From: JABFRJ01 sp031374735
GTDB taxonomy: Bacteria; Pseudomonadota; Alphaproteobacteria; Rhizobiales; Hyphomicrobiaceae
Assembly (NCBI GenBank): GCA_031374735.1
Contig: JANMGQ010000182.1
Location: forward strand, 1-64,000
Direction of reading: 5' to 3'
Length of the DNA stretch: 64,000 bases
Of the stretch, positions 7,680 to 15,888 are shown piece by piece. Below the pieces are notes generated by a model. That model made no database searches and was not told the origin of the DNA. It was given only the letters and a program-made list of their open reading frames with translations. The position numbers and the translations under genes were made by a program. How positions within the stretch are numbered: position 1 is the first letter of the stretch; each line of letters starts with the position of its first letter.

Positions 7680-8609
7680 TTATCCCAACACCCGCATCAC
7701 ATTCTCCACCGTCACGCTTGAAATGCGCGCGTTGCTCTCGCGCGTGACGCCGGCGACGTGGGGCGTGAGGATGAGGTTCGGCACGTCCGCGAACACGGCA
7801 CCGCTGACGGCGTCGATCGGCTCGATGTCGAACACGTCCATGGCTGCGCCGCCGAGGTGGCCGCTCTTGAGGGCGCCTGCGAGATCCGTCTCGACCACGA
7901 CGCCGCCGCGCGCGGCGTTGATCAGCAGTGCGCCCTTTTTCATGCGCGCGAGACGTGCGGCGTCGAGCATGTTCTTTGTCTCTGCCGTCAGCGGACAATG
8001 CAGCGAGACAACGTCTGACGTAGCGAGCAAGTCATCGAGGCCGAGACGGGTAGCGTCCCGCCAGGCAGGCGACGACGCGGGCACGTAATCGTCGAACGCC
8101 GACACAGTCATGCCCATGGCACGCGCGCGACCAGCGACGGTCTGCCCGATATTGCCAAAGCCGATGATACCGAGGCGCTTGCCCGCGATCTCCCAGCCAT
8201 TGCCAGCGGCTTCGCGCGGCCACTTGCCCGAAACGAGTGCCGAAGAGCCGAAGTACGCCGCCGAGCGTGCGAGCATCAGCGCGGACCCAATGACGTACTC
8301 CGCAACCGACAGGGCATTCGCGCCGATGGCCGGGCAGACCGTGATATTGCGGTCGGCGCACGCTGTGAGGTCGATGTTGTCGAGGCCGACACCGAGACGA
8401 CCGACGACCTGCAGCTTTGGTGCCTTGGCGACCAAGGCCGCCGTCACCTGTGTGCGGTTGCGCACGATGATGGCGCGCGCATCCGCCATCAGCGCCTCGA
8501 GTTCGGCAACCTTGCCCCAGAGCGCCGTGTCGACATGCACACTATAGGCACGCTTCAGGGTTTCCAGCGGCTCGGGATCGAGGAATTCCGTGACGACGAC
8601 ATGAGGCAT
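7680..8609 (-). CDS. D-isomer-specific 2-hydroxyacid dehydrogenase (SerA/SlcC-like)
   Basis: A 309-residue NAD-dependent dehydrogenase. The NAD-binding Rossmann motif GIIGFGNIGQTV lies mid-protein, and the catalytic Arg (GRLGVGLDNID), Glu (VFDIEPI) and His (LTPHVAGVTRES) are all present. The length excludes the ACT-domain form of 3-phosphoglycerate dehydrogenase. As far as I recall the family, the N-terminal RNRTQV and C-terminal GVTRESN blocks resemble (S)-sulfolactate dehydrogenase SlcC; this is recollection, not a search. The frame stays open far upstream, to about 9593, but homology begins at the ATG at 8609. The desaturase gene starts divergently about 250 bases away. Confidence 0.85.
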   Translation of the reverse strand: MPHVVVTEFLDPEPLETLKRAYSVHVDTALWGKVAELEALMADARAIIVRNRTQVTAALVAKAPKLQVVGRLGVGLDNIDLTACADRNITVCPAIGANALSVAEYVIGSALMLARSAAYFGSSALVSGKWPREAAGNGWEIAGKRLGIIGFGNIGQTVAGRARAMGMTVSAFDDYVPASSPAWRDATRLGLDDLLATSDVVSLHCPLTAETKNMLDAARLARMKKGALLINAARGGVVVETDLAGALKSGHLGGAAMDVFDIEPIDAVSGAVFADVPNLILTPHVAGVTRESNARISSVTVENVMRVLG

Positions 8610-8858
8610 GGCGGGCTCCGCAAGTGTGCGCGCCGAGCGTAAACACCACGGCTGGCACGGAGGCAAGAATTGGCAATCGCGGCGCCAATGCTCCAACGGG
8701 TCAGGTTCCCACAGGCCACCAAAAATTGAGGTGCACTCAGGGGTACGCTGTGTCACGAGGCAACGCGGCGCATTGGACCTGCCTCCCAGCGACGCCGATG
8801 GCAAAAGTTTCAGTCGCAACGCGCGACATCCGTGCCGCACATCCAGGAACCTGTTTCG

Positions 8859-9755
8859 ATGCGACTGAAGACAGACGCGCTCGTGGGGTTCCTGCTCTGC
8901 CATAGCCTCGCTGTGCTGGCATTGTTCCCGTATTTCTTCAGCTGGACGGGGGTGTTTTTGTTCGTCGCCGGCACGATCGTGTTCGGCGTTCTCGGTTTGA
9001 ACGTGGGCTTTCACCGCCTGCTGACGCATCGCGGTTTTTCGTGCCCGCTCTGGTTCGAGCGGGTGCTCGCCATCCTCGGCACGTGCTCGCTCGAGTTTTC
9101 GCCCGCCTTGTGGGTGGCCATTCACAGGCGGCATCATCATTTCTCTGACGAAGAAAACGATCCACATTCGCCGAACCATGGGCTGTTCTGGGCGCACTTT
9201 GGATGGCTGCTGAAGCGGTCCGGCGACATGAAGTCCCGCCCGTTGACCGATCGCTACGCGCGCGATCTCATGCGCGACCCGCTGTATGCGTTCCTGGAGC
9301 GCAAGAAAAACTGGATCACGGTGGCGTTTGCCGTGTGGCTGATGTTCTTTGCGGCTGGCGCCTTTGGGGTGTTGGCAACCGGTGGCAGTCAGGCTGAGGC
9401 GGTTCAATTCGGATGGAGCCTGCTGGTGTGGGGCGGCGCTCTGCGCACGATCTTCGTCTGGCACACAACCTGGTCGGTCAATTCCATCGCGCACGTGTGG
9501 GGCTATCGGAACTATGACACCGCTGACAATAGTCGCAACAATGTGTTGGTCGGCATCCTTGCCGGTGGCGAGGGATGGCACAACAATCACCACGCCGACC
9601 CAACGTCAGCACGACATGGCCACCAATGGTGGGAATTTGATTTTTCCTGGCAGATGATCCGCGCCCTGAGAGCGGTCGGACTGGTGTGGGATGTGGCCCA
9701 GCCCTCGCCGGCACTGACAGGCACGGTACTGGCAAGCAAGACACGTGCGGACTGA
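8859..9755 (+). CDS. Membrane fatty-acid desaturase (acyl-CoA desaturase type)
   Basis: A 298-residue inner-membrane di-iron enzyme that introduces a double bond into acyl chains. The three histidine boxes are complete: HRLLTH (52-57), HRRHHH (89-94) followed by DPHSPNHG, and HNNHH (241-245). Hydrophobic segments flank the boxes as in stearoyl-CoA-type desaturases. The ATG at 8859 gives a hydrophobic start; an in-frame GTG at 8832 is the alternative. No electron-donor gene is adjacent. In this order such enzymes adjust membrane fluidity; regulation is not visible. Confidence 0.88.
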   Translation: MRLKTDALVGFLLCHSLAVLALFPYFFSWTGVFLFVAGTIVFGVLGLNVGFHRLLTHRGFSCPLWFERVLAILGTCSLEFSPALWVAIHRRHHHFSDEENDPHSPNHGLFWAHFGWLLKRSGDMKSRPLTDRYARDLMRDPLYAFLERKKNWITVAFAVWLMFFAAGAFGVLATGGSQAEAVQFGWSLLVWGGALRTIFVWHTTWSVNSIAHVWGYRNYDTADNSRNNVLVGILAGGEGWHNNHHADPTSARHGHQWWEFDFSWQMIRALRAVGLVWDVAQPSPALTGTVLASKTRAD

Positions 9756-9813
9756 GGGTTTGCCTCACGCCGCACGCTGAAATACGCCGTCCATGGATCA
9801 GCAGAGGCCGGCT

Positions 9814-10155
9814 TCAGTCGTCGTCGCGCTCATGGCGCTGGTTGCGATTGCGGCGTGCAGCGTCCGCGATAGCGCTACCGACGATGAGAGCGCCAATCCC
9901 GAGCACAGTGGCGGCGACAGCGTCGCCAGTGCGGTCACGATGATGCTCGCGACGGTCGTGATAGGGCTGAGGACGCGGCTCCGGGAAGCGGCGGTGATCA
10001 AAGTGCCGGGGACCGACCGGGCGATCGTTGCCATGTCCGCGATAGCGGTATGGGTCGGCATGGGCGGCCGAGGCGAACAACGAGACTTCCGATGCCAGCA
10101 TGCCCGTCGCAATGGCGACGGCGACAGCAATAGACTTGGCTTTCGAGACTGACAT
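9814..10155 (-). CDS. Small exported Arg/His-rich protein
   Basis: A 113-residue protein with a lysine-containing N-terminus, a hydrophobic signal segment ending near ASAAHA, then a strongly basic, histidine-, arginine- and proline-rich middle and a glycine/alanine hydrophobic segment (AATVLGIGALIVGSAIADAA) before a charged tail. The layout is typical of small envelope proteins of Hyphomicrobiales with unknown role. The ATG at 10155 fits the signal peptide. An overlapping + strand frame over the same DNA looks like a shadow. No function is proposed. Confidence 0.65.
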   Translation of the reverse strand: MSVSKAKSIAVAVAIATGMLASEVSLFASAAHADPYRYRGHGNDRPVGPRHFDHRRFPEPRPQPYHDRREHHRDRTGDAVAATVLGIGALIVGSAIADAARRNRNQRHERDDD

Positions 10156-10359
10156 GGGAACCGGCCCCCTAGGCCCGTGGTGTCCAAACCGGGAACGTGC
10201 GAGGTCCCGTACCCGCGCCCGATCAGGGTGGAACCCATGACCAAGCGAACTTGCCTCCGTTATAGATCTGCGGCTTTGAAGCGGGTCTGAACAAGCCTTG
10301 CAACGTGCGTTCATATTCGACCGTCGCATATGACAGACGCAACCGACGCAATCGCGCTG

Positions 10360-10415
10360 ACAACATCCCACTGACAAGATCCCACTGGCAAGATCCCACT
10401 GGCAAGATCCCACTG
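10360..10415. repeat. Four tandem copies of a 14-bp repeat
   Basis: The unit (A/G)CAA(G/C)ATCCCACTG occurs four times without spacers, at 10360, 10374, 10388 and 10402; the last two are identical. It lies in the 356-base gap between the small exported protein and the solute-binding protein gene at 10512, about 95 bases before that start. It could be an operator array or a replication-slippage tract. No other feature was seen in this gap. Confidence 0.9.
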
Positions 10416-10511
10416 GGCGGGTGGGCGAAAAGGCCTACAAAACAATCGCCGTTTGCGGACGCCAGCGCTATCGTGACGCGACTGGAACGCAAAACGACTG
10501 GGGCAACTCTC

Positions 10512-11540
10512 ATGAACACCCATATGGCCGCCGCTGTGATGGCTGGCGTCTCTCTCCTGGCGTCCACAGCCGTGCGCGCGCAGACCACGATCACCGTCTA
10601 CTGTTCTATTCTCGAGGAACAATGCCGCGAGGGCGTCGCCGTGTTCGAAAGGGCGAACCCCGGGGTGAAAGTTGCCATGGTGCGCAAGAGCACTGGTGAA
10701 GCCTACGCTCAGATCAAAGCCGAGGCTACCAATCCGAAGGCCGATATCTGGTGGGGCGGGCCGGCCGAGCCGCATCTGCAGGCTGGCGAAGAAGGGCTGC
10801 TCGACGTCTACACGTCGCCCGCCATGGCCAACCTGCACCCCTGGGCAAAGGCGCTCGCGGATCAGTCGAAGGGCCATTCGGCCGGCATCTATCTTGGCGC
10901 GCTCGGCTTTGGCTACAACACCGAGATCCTCAAGAAAAAGGGGATGACCCCGCCCAAGTGCTGGGCCGATCTGCTGGACGCCAGATTCAAGGACGAAGTG
11001 CAGATGGCTGACCCGAACTCATCGGGCACGGCTTACGTCATGCTGGCAACGATCGTGCAGGCCATGGGAGAAGACAAGGGCTTCGCCTACATGAAGGCGC
11101 TGCACAAAAATATCAGCCAATACACCAAGTCGGGCATCGCGCCGGTGAAGGCCGTTGGCCTTGGCGAGACGGGTGTCGCCATCGCCTTCCTGCACGATCT
11201 CGTCACGCAAAAGCTGCAAGGCGCGCCGGTCGAGATTGCGGCGCCGTGCGAAGGCACTGGTTATGAGACAGGTGCCGTCTCGTTTGTGAAGGGTTCGAAG
11301 GCGCCCGATTTGGCGAAGAAATTCTTCGACTTCACATTGTCAAAGGAGGCGCAGGACATCAGCGCCAAGCTCAAGATTCATTCAACGCCATCAAACATGG
11401 CCGCCAGCGTGTCGCCCGACGCACCAAAGCTCACCGAGATGAAGTTGATCACCTATGACACCGCCAAGTACGGCGCCTCCGCCGAGCGGCGCCGTCTGTT
11501 GGCCAAGTGGACGCAAGAGGTGCAGGCGGCAGCGAAGTGA
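10512..11540 (+). CDS. Orphan ABC transporter solute-binding protein (iron/phosphonate/thiamine-type fold)
   Basis: A 342-residue periplasmic binding protein with a signal peptide ending near VRAQ (residues 1-20) and the class pattern TITVYCSILEEQ, FERANPGVKVAMVRKSTGE, KADIWWGG and the hinge block MADPNSSGTAY. This family binds iron, phosphonates, spermidine-like compounds or thiamine, so the ligand cannot be named. No permease or ATPase gene is next to it. A paralogue with the same layout sits at 52519-53526 under a TPP riboswitch. The ATG at 10512 follows the tandem 14-bp repeats. Confidence 0.8.
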   Translation: MNTHMAAAVMAGVSLLASTAVRAQTTITVYCSILEEQCREGVAVFERANPGVKVAMVRKSTGEAYAQIKAEATNPKADIWWGGPAEPHLQAGEEGLLDVYTSPAMANLHPWAKALADQSKGHSAGIYLGALGFGYNTEILKKKGMTPPKCWADLLDARFKDEVQMADPNSSGTAYVMLATIVQAMGEDKGFAYMKALHKNISQYTKSGIAPVKAVGLGETGVAIAFLHDLVTQKLQGAPVEIAAPCEGTGYETGAVSFVKGSKAPDLAKKFFDFTLSKEAQDISAKLKIHSTPSNMAASVSPDAPKLTEMKLITYDTAKYGASAERRRLLAKWTQEVQAAAK

Positions 11541-11569
11541 TCGCCGTGGGTTACATCATGCCAACGAGC

Positions 11570-12008
11570 AAAATTTTTGACCCATCACAACAAAGAGCGT
11601 CATCCCGCAGCAATTCTCGATGTGAACGATCGGCACGTCCCTTCTCCCCTCATTCTTCATGAGGGGAGAAGGTGCCCGAAGGGCGGATGAGGGGCAGCCG
11701 CTTGCGCCACCAGCGCTTGATCCTTCAAGTCATACAGAATGTTACCAACACCAACCGTGCACGTTGCTGCCCCTCACCCGCCCCCTACTGTTTCGCGCAT
11801 TCGCGCGGGCAGTTTCCCTCTCCCCTTGCAAGAGCAAGGGGAGAGGGACACTGCCTCCGTTTTCACATTGAGAATTGCTGGTCATCCCGGACTGCGATCA
11901 CGCGTCCCGCGTGACCTCTGTCCGTAAAACACGAGTGTCAATGCGTGAGAGGTAAGGATTCCGGATATGCCTGCCGAGCCTCGGCGCGACAGGCATTCCG
12001 GAATGACG
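11570..12008. repeat. Dispersed GTCATCCC-type repeat, copy interrupted by a MITE-like element
   Basis: The left end (AAAATTTTTGACCCATCACA...GCGTCATCCC) and right end (ACCTCTGTCCGTAAA...ATTCCGGAATGACG) match the uninterrupted copy at about 48170-48306 almost base for base. Between them this copy carries the 273-base insert described separately, and near its right end an extra palindrome. The 480 bases between the binding-protein gene and rdgB hold nothing else that looks coding. Confidence 0.8.
11608..11880. mobile_element. 273-bp MITE-like element with 19-bp terminal inverted repeats and 9-bp target duplication
   Basis: The left end CAGCAATTCTCGATGTGAA (11608-11626) is the inverse of the right end TTCACATTGAGAATTGCTG (11862-11880) with one mismatch in 19. 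The direct repeat GTCATCCCG flanks it exactly (11599-11607 and 11881-11889). The related repeat at 48198 has a single GTCATCCC and no insert, so it shows the empty site. No transposase is encoded; the inside contains two GGGGAGA-type palindromes. I infer a non-autonomous element moved by a transposase located elsewhere. Confidence 0.85.
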
Positions 12009-12020
12009 ATGACGGGTTGG

Positions 12021-12653
12021 TCAGTCACAAATTCTGGCCGCTGGTATCAGGCACGCCGTCACGAACTGCTCGAATGCCTTTGCGCGGTGCGAGGTCGCGT
12101 GCTTTTCGCTTGGTTCCATCTCGCCGTAGGTTTCGGCCCCGCCATCGGGCACGAACATGGGATCGTAGCCAAATCCCCGTCCCCCACGTGCGGGCCACAC
12201 GAGGTGGCCGTAGACCTTGCCGATGAACTCCTGCGTCGTCCCATCGGGCCAAGCGAGGCACAGGCAGCTGACGAAGTTTGCGGTTGGCGCGGGCGGGCCC
12301 CACGCGCCTTTCGCTGCCAGCAGATCAGCGACCCGCTGCATCGCCATGCCAAAATCGCGCTTTGGTCCGGCCCAATCGGCCGTATATACGCCCGGCTCGC
12401 CGCCGAGTGCGTGGACTTCGAGGCCCGAGTCGTCCGACAGGGCCGCCAATCCGCTGGCGCGCGCGGAATGCAGCGCCTTCAGCCGCGCATTGCCGACAAA
12501 CGTCGTCTCGGTCTCAACCGGCTCCGATATGCCAAGCGCGGCAGCCGAGACCGTGTCGAGACCGTATGGGCGAACGAGGTCATCGATCTCGACGAGCTTG
12601 CCCTTGTTATGACTGGCAACAACGAGACGGGTGCCTGTGGTAAAACGGGGCAT
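12021..12653 (-). CDS. rdgB: Non-canonical purine NTP pyrophosphatase RdgB/HAM1
   Basis: A 210-residue cytoplasmic enzyme that hydrolyses dITP, dITP-like and XTP nucleotides to monophosphates, keeping them out of DNA. Family motifs are complete: the N-terminal ASHNKGKLVEI loop, the acidic SDDSGLEV site, GRGFGYDPMFVPDG and the C-terminal SHRAKAF. The ATG at 12653 gives the usual length. In many alphaproteobacteria rdgB follows rph and precedes hemW; neither is here. It ends just beyond the dispersed repeat at 12008. Confidence 0.95.
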   Translation of the reverse strand: MPRFTTGTRLVVASHNKGKLVEIDDLVRPYGLDTVSAAALGISEPVETETTFVGNARLKALHSARASGLAALSDDSGLEVHALGGEPGVYTADWAGPKRDFGMAMQRVADLLAAKGAWGPPAPTANFVSCLCLAWPDGTTQEFIGKVYGHLVWPARGGRGFGYDPMFVPDGGAETYGEMEPSEKHATSHRAKAFEQFVTACLIPAARICD

Positions 12654-12746
12654 GAGGGATATCGCCGGGCTTGGGTGGTTGAGGCATCGACCTTCGCCGA
12701 TGCCTAACACCGGACCCTAGGCACTGCTATCGCCATCAGTGCAGCA

Positions 12747-13574
12747 TCACGCAGCCGGCGCCTGACTGCCACGAAAGTGCCGGTAGGCGTAGGATAGAAA
12801 ACCGATGCCGATCATCGAGACGATCATGTAGCCCATTGCGATCAGCGCGCTCGGCAGCGCCAGAGACTGCATCCAGGCCGACAAAAGGTCCAGATTGGGC
12901 TTCTTCGGGTCCATCTCGGGCATGCCGCCAAACATAAAGGGCATGATGGCGAGATTGAGCACTATGGCTGGAATGACCGCGGACAAGATCGTGCCGCCGA
13001 TCAGGCGCCATGTGTTGCCTGTGGTCAGCGCCCAGGAGTCGCGCAGCCGCAAGCCCGTATCACCGATCGCCCGGGCAGGCAGCACCAGCGACAAGCGCAG
13101 CGCGGCGACAAGGGCGGCGACCAAAGGGACGAACAGCATCAGCGCACCGATCCAGGGCCCGAAGGCGGCCGCGGCCGCAACCGTCAGCAAGCCGAACAAC
13201 ATGATCGGCACGAAAATCGCGAGAACCATCAGCAGCGTGATGCCGATGTAGCGCAACGTGAAGCTTGACGGCAGAGCCGTCATGGCCTGCTCGCCGAGCA
13301 GAATGCGTCGGTGCCAGGCGACGGCCACGATGCAGCCTGCCACAAAGGCAAATAGCTGCACGAAACCTTGGACGGCCTCTTGCCACAGCGCAGCCTCCGG
13401 CACCGTTGACGGCAACGCACTGATCGAAGAGGCGCTGCTGACCAGGCTGAAATACGTGATCGCACCGACCAGCAGCATCCAGGGGAGCGCGAGCCTGACA
13501 GCCGCACCCAGATTATGCGCAAGCGCTGCGAAGGCATCGCCCACCGCGCCGATGACGTCGAGTTTCGCACCCAT
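12747..13574 (-). CDS. Multi-pass membrane protein of unknown function
   Basis: A 275-residue protein with about six hydrophobic segments, including LPWMLLVGAITYFSLV near the start and LIMLFGLLTVAAAAAF-like stretches in the middle; a conserved-looking RLRDSWALTTGNTWRLIGG segment lies between segments four and five. The general form resembles integral-membrane proteins with a repeated membrane-channel-like domain, but I do not recognise the family. It is transcribed in the same direction as rdgB, 94 bases upstream of it. The 184 bases before it hold no clear gene. Confidence 0.7.
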   Translation of the reverse strand: MGAKLDVIGAVGDAFAALAHNLGAAVRLALPWMLLVGAITYFSLVSSASSISALPSTVPEAALWQEAVQGFVQLFAFVAGCIVAVAWHRRILLGEQAMTALPSSFTLRYIGITLLMVLAIFVPIMLFGLLTVAAAAAFGPWIGALMLFVPLVAALVAALRLSLVLPARAIGDTGLRLRDSWALTTGNTWRLIGGTILSAVIPAIVLNLAIMPFMFGGMPEMDPKKPNLDLLSAWMQSLALPSALIAMGYMIVSMIGIGFLSYAYRHFRGSQAPAA

Positions 13575-13758
13575 GATCGCCCTCCAGGAGATTATCTCGG
13601 ATCGAACACAGTCGGACGCTTACCGTTCCGGCCGCGGCCGTCCCGTCCGCCAAAACTGGCATCTCCGCGTAGATCTGTTCGGCTCTCTCGTCGAGGCAAA
13701 ATGGCTTGGGCTCACATGACAAGAACCGATGTATGCACTATGGGCAGTGTGCATCGCA

Positions 13759-14562
13759 TCACCAAAACTTCCACCAAGGTTTTCTTGGCCGGCTCAGAGG
13801 TGGTTGGCCGGTCAGCTTGCGCACTTCGTCCATGGCTTGACGCACCTCTGTCACACTCTTGGCCACATCAGGCTCAGCCAGCGCCTGCTGCATGAACTTG
13901 CGCAACTCGTCTGCAATGTCCGCGGATGGGCGACCGCCCAATTCGGCTTTCACCTCTGGCATGTTGCTGAGAGCACTGGCGGCAGCCTTGAGTTTGGCAT
14001 CTTCGATCTTGCCCGTGAACACGCTGCCAAGCATGACATCGATCATGGCCCGACCGCCTTCAACCTTGGCCGCGTGTGCCGCTTGCCCTTCAGCGAAGCC
14101 AGGAGCGGCGTGGCCGACGTAGGGAACGGCGAGGGCCGCGCCTGCTGCGGGATCACCGGTGAAGTAGTCAAACCCGACCTGTAAAGGGACAAGGTGAGGT
14201 GGCAACGGCCCTCGTTGGTCAAGGGTCGCAAGCGCGGCGACGACGAGGTTGTTGAAGCTCTCCCCGACTGTGGTCCGGTCGACGAAGACCGCATACTCAC
14301 CGCGAAGGATTTCCGCCAGCGATGAGACGGTGATGTAGATATCGTGTGTCGAATAACTCAAGGGTACGACATAGTCGCGGCCACCATAGGTGACAATGAA
14401 TTGGTCGTCATCGGCCCGCGATGTGAGCGGGTGTTGCGGAGCAAGAAACTCTGCAAATCCCGAAACAATTCCGTCTTCTTCATTGCCGATTTCGACCGTG
14501 ACGTAACCTCCCTCCACGGCTTCGACGTCATTGGCTGCGGGCCAGTCTGGTGGTGTTGTCAT
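13759..14562 (-). CDS. Hypothetical protein with C-terminal PWWKFW tail
   Basis: A 267-residue soluble protein with no signal peptide or transmembrane segment. The N-terminal half is acidic and beta-rich (GGYVTVEIGNEEDGIVSGFAEF, YGGRDYVVPLSYS); the C-terminal third is helical and alanine-rich and ends with a basic-aromatic tail (RKPWWKFW). I do not recognise the family. An ATG at 14562 follows a short non-conserved extension. Neighbours on the same strand are the thiolase upstream and the membrane protein downstream, with gaps too large to claim an operon. Confidence 0.6.
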   Translation of the reverse strand: MTTPPDWPAANDVEAVEGGYVTVEIGNEEDGIVSGFAEFLAPQHPLTSRADDDQFIVTYGGRDYVVPLSYSTHDIYITVSSLAEILRGEYAVFVDRTTVGESFNNLVVAALATLDQRGPLPPHLVPLQVGFDYFTGDPAAGAALAVPYVGHAAPGFAEGQAAHAAKVEGGRAMIDVMLGSVFTGKIEDAKLKAAASALSNMPEVKAELGGRPSADIADELRKFMQQALAEPDVAKSVTEVRQAMDEVRKLTGQPPLSRPRKPWWKFW

Positions 14563-14615
14563 GGGCTGAACGATCCCGAGCCACTTCACTGGTCATAATT
14601 TTGGTGTGCCAACCG

Positions 14616-15818
14616 TCACACCCGCTCCATGATGACAGCGATGCCCTGGCCGACGCCGATGCACATGGAGGCGAGCGCATAGCGCTTGCCGGAGCGCTGC
14701 AATTCGCGTGCGGTCGAGAGCGCGATGCGGGCGCCTGATGCGCCGAGCGGATGGCCGACAGCGATGGCGCCGCCGTTCGGGTTCACACGCGCGTCCTTGA
14801 AGTCGACGCCGAGGCCCTTCAGGCAGCCGAGCACCTGGGCTGCGAAGGCCTCGTTGATCTCGATGATGTCCATGTCTTTCATCGTCAGGCCCGCGCGTTC
14901 CAGCGCTTTCTGCGCGGCCGGCACAGGGCCATAGCCCATGATGCGCGGCGGCACGCCGGCAACGGCGGTCGCGATGATGCGCACCATCGGCTTCTTGCCG
15001 GCCGCATCGCCCGCTTTGCGGCTGGCCACGATCAAGGCCGCCGCGCCGTCGTTTACACCCGACGCATTGCCCGCCGTCGTCACGCCGTCGTCGAAGATCG
15101 CTTTCAGCTTTTGCAGGTCGGCGAGCGTCGTCTGTGGGCGGGGATGTTCGTCTTCAGACACAACCGTGTCGGGCTTGCCCTTGGCGCCGGCCATGGTCAC
15201 AGGATGGATCTCGCCTGCGAAAAACCCGGCGGCCTTGGCTTTGGCATACTTTTGCTGTGAGGCGTGGGCGAACACATCGCAGTCCTCGCGATTGAGCTGG
15301 AAATCGCGCGCCATGTTGTCGGCCGTCTCTGGCATCGTGTGCGCGCCGAACGCCTTTTCCACCTTCGGGTTCGGGAAGCGCGCGCCGATGGTCGAATCGA
15401 ACATGCGGAAGTCTCTGGAATAGGCGCTTTCGGCCTTGCCCATGACGAACGGCGCGCGAGACATGCTCTCGACACCGCCGATGACAGCGATGTTGGCTTC
15501 GCCGCAGGTGATGGCGTGCGACGCGTGAATAAGCGCGTTCAAACCCGAGCCGCATAGGCGGTTCGTCACAGAGCCTGGCACTTCGACGGGGATGCCAGCG
15601 ACCAGCAGCGCGTGGCGCGCCACGTTGCGAGCGTCCTCGCCAGCCTGATTGGTACACCCGACGGTCACGTCGTCGATCGACGCCGCCTTAAAGCCTGAGC
15701 GGCCCACGACTTCCTTGATCACGCCCGCGAGCAGATCGTCCGGGCGGATCTTTGCGAGTGAACCCGCGTGGCGGCCGAACGGCGTGCGCAGACCGTCATA
15801 GATGTATGCGTCGAGCAT
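14616..15818 (-). CDS. Thiolase (acetyl-CoA acetyltransferase / beta-ketoadipyl-CoA thiolase type)
   Basis: A 400-residue thiolase that cleaves or forms 3-ketoacyl-CoA in the cytoplasm. The active-site Cys is in NRLCGSGLNAL (Cys89), the catalytic His in GHPLGASGAR, and the second Cys in MCIGVGQG; NEAFAAQ is also intact. The N-terminus YDGLRTPFGRHAGSLAKIRPDDLLAGVI resembles the PcaF/PaaJ type, which would act on 3-oxoadipyl-CoA, but no pca or paa genes are adjacent, so general beta-oxidation is equally likely. It is 70 bases downstream of lpxB on the same strand, which is probably coincidental. Confidence 0.9.
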   Translation of the reverse strand: MLDAYIYDGLRTPFGRHAGSLAKIRPDDLLAGVIKEVVGRSGFKAASIDDVTVGCTNQAGEDARNVARHALLVAGIPVEVPGSVTNRLCGSGLNALIHASHAITCGEANIAVIGGVESMSRAPFVMGKAESAYSRDFRMFDSTIGARFPNPKVEKAFGAHTMPETADNMARDFQLNREDCDVFAHASQQKYAKAKAAGFFAGEIHPVTMAGAKGKPDTVVSEDEHPRPQTTLADLQKLKAIFDDGVTTAGNASGVNDGAAALIVASRKAGDAAGKKPMVRIIATAVAGVPPRIMGYGPVPAAQKALERAGLTMKDMDIIEINEAFAAQVLGCLKGLGVDFKDARVNPNGGAIAVGHPLGASGARIALSTARELQRSGKRYALASMCIGVGQGIAVIMERV

Positions 15819-15888
15819 GGGATCACGTGTCCGTTGTCGTGGGGATGCCGCATTTCTTGCGCGATCTCGCGATGCTGTCTAGCGGCAC

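Noticed and set aside
8610..9593. Long N-terminal extension of the 2-hydroxyacid dehydrogenase frame
   Set aside because: It runs antisense through the desaturase gene, has no dehydrogenase homology, and a proper start is at 8609.
10360..10415. CRISPR array
   Set aside because: The 14-bp repeats are contiguous, with no spacers and no cas genes nearby.
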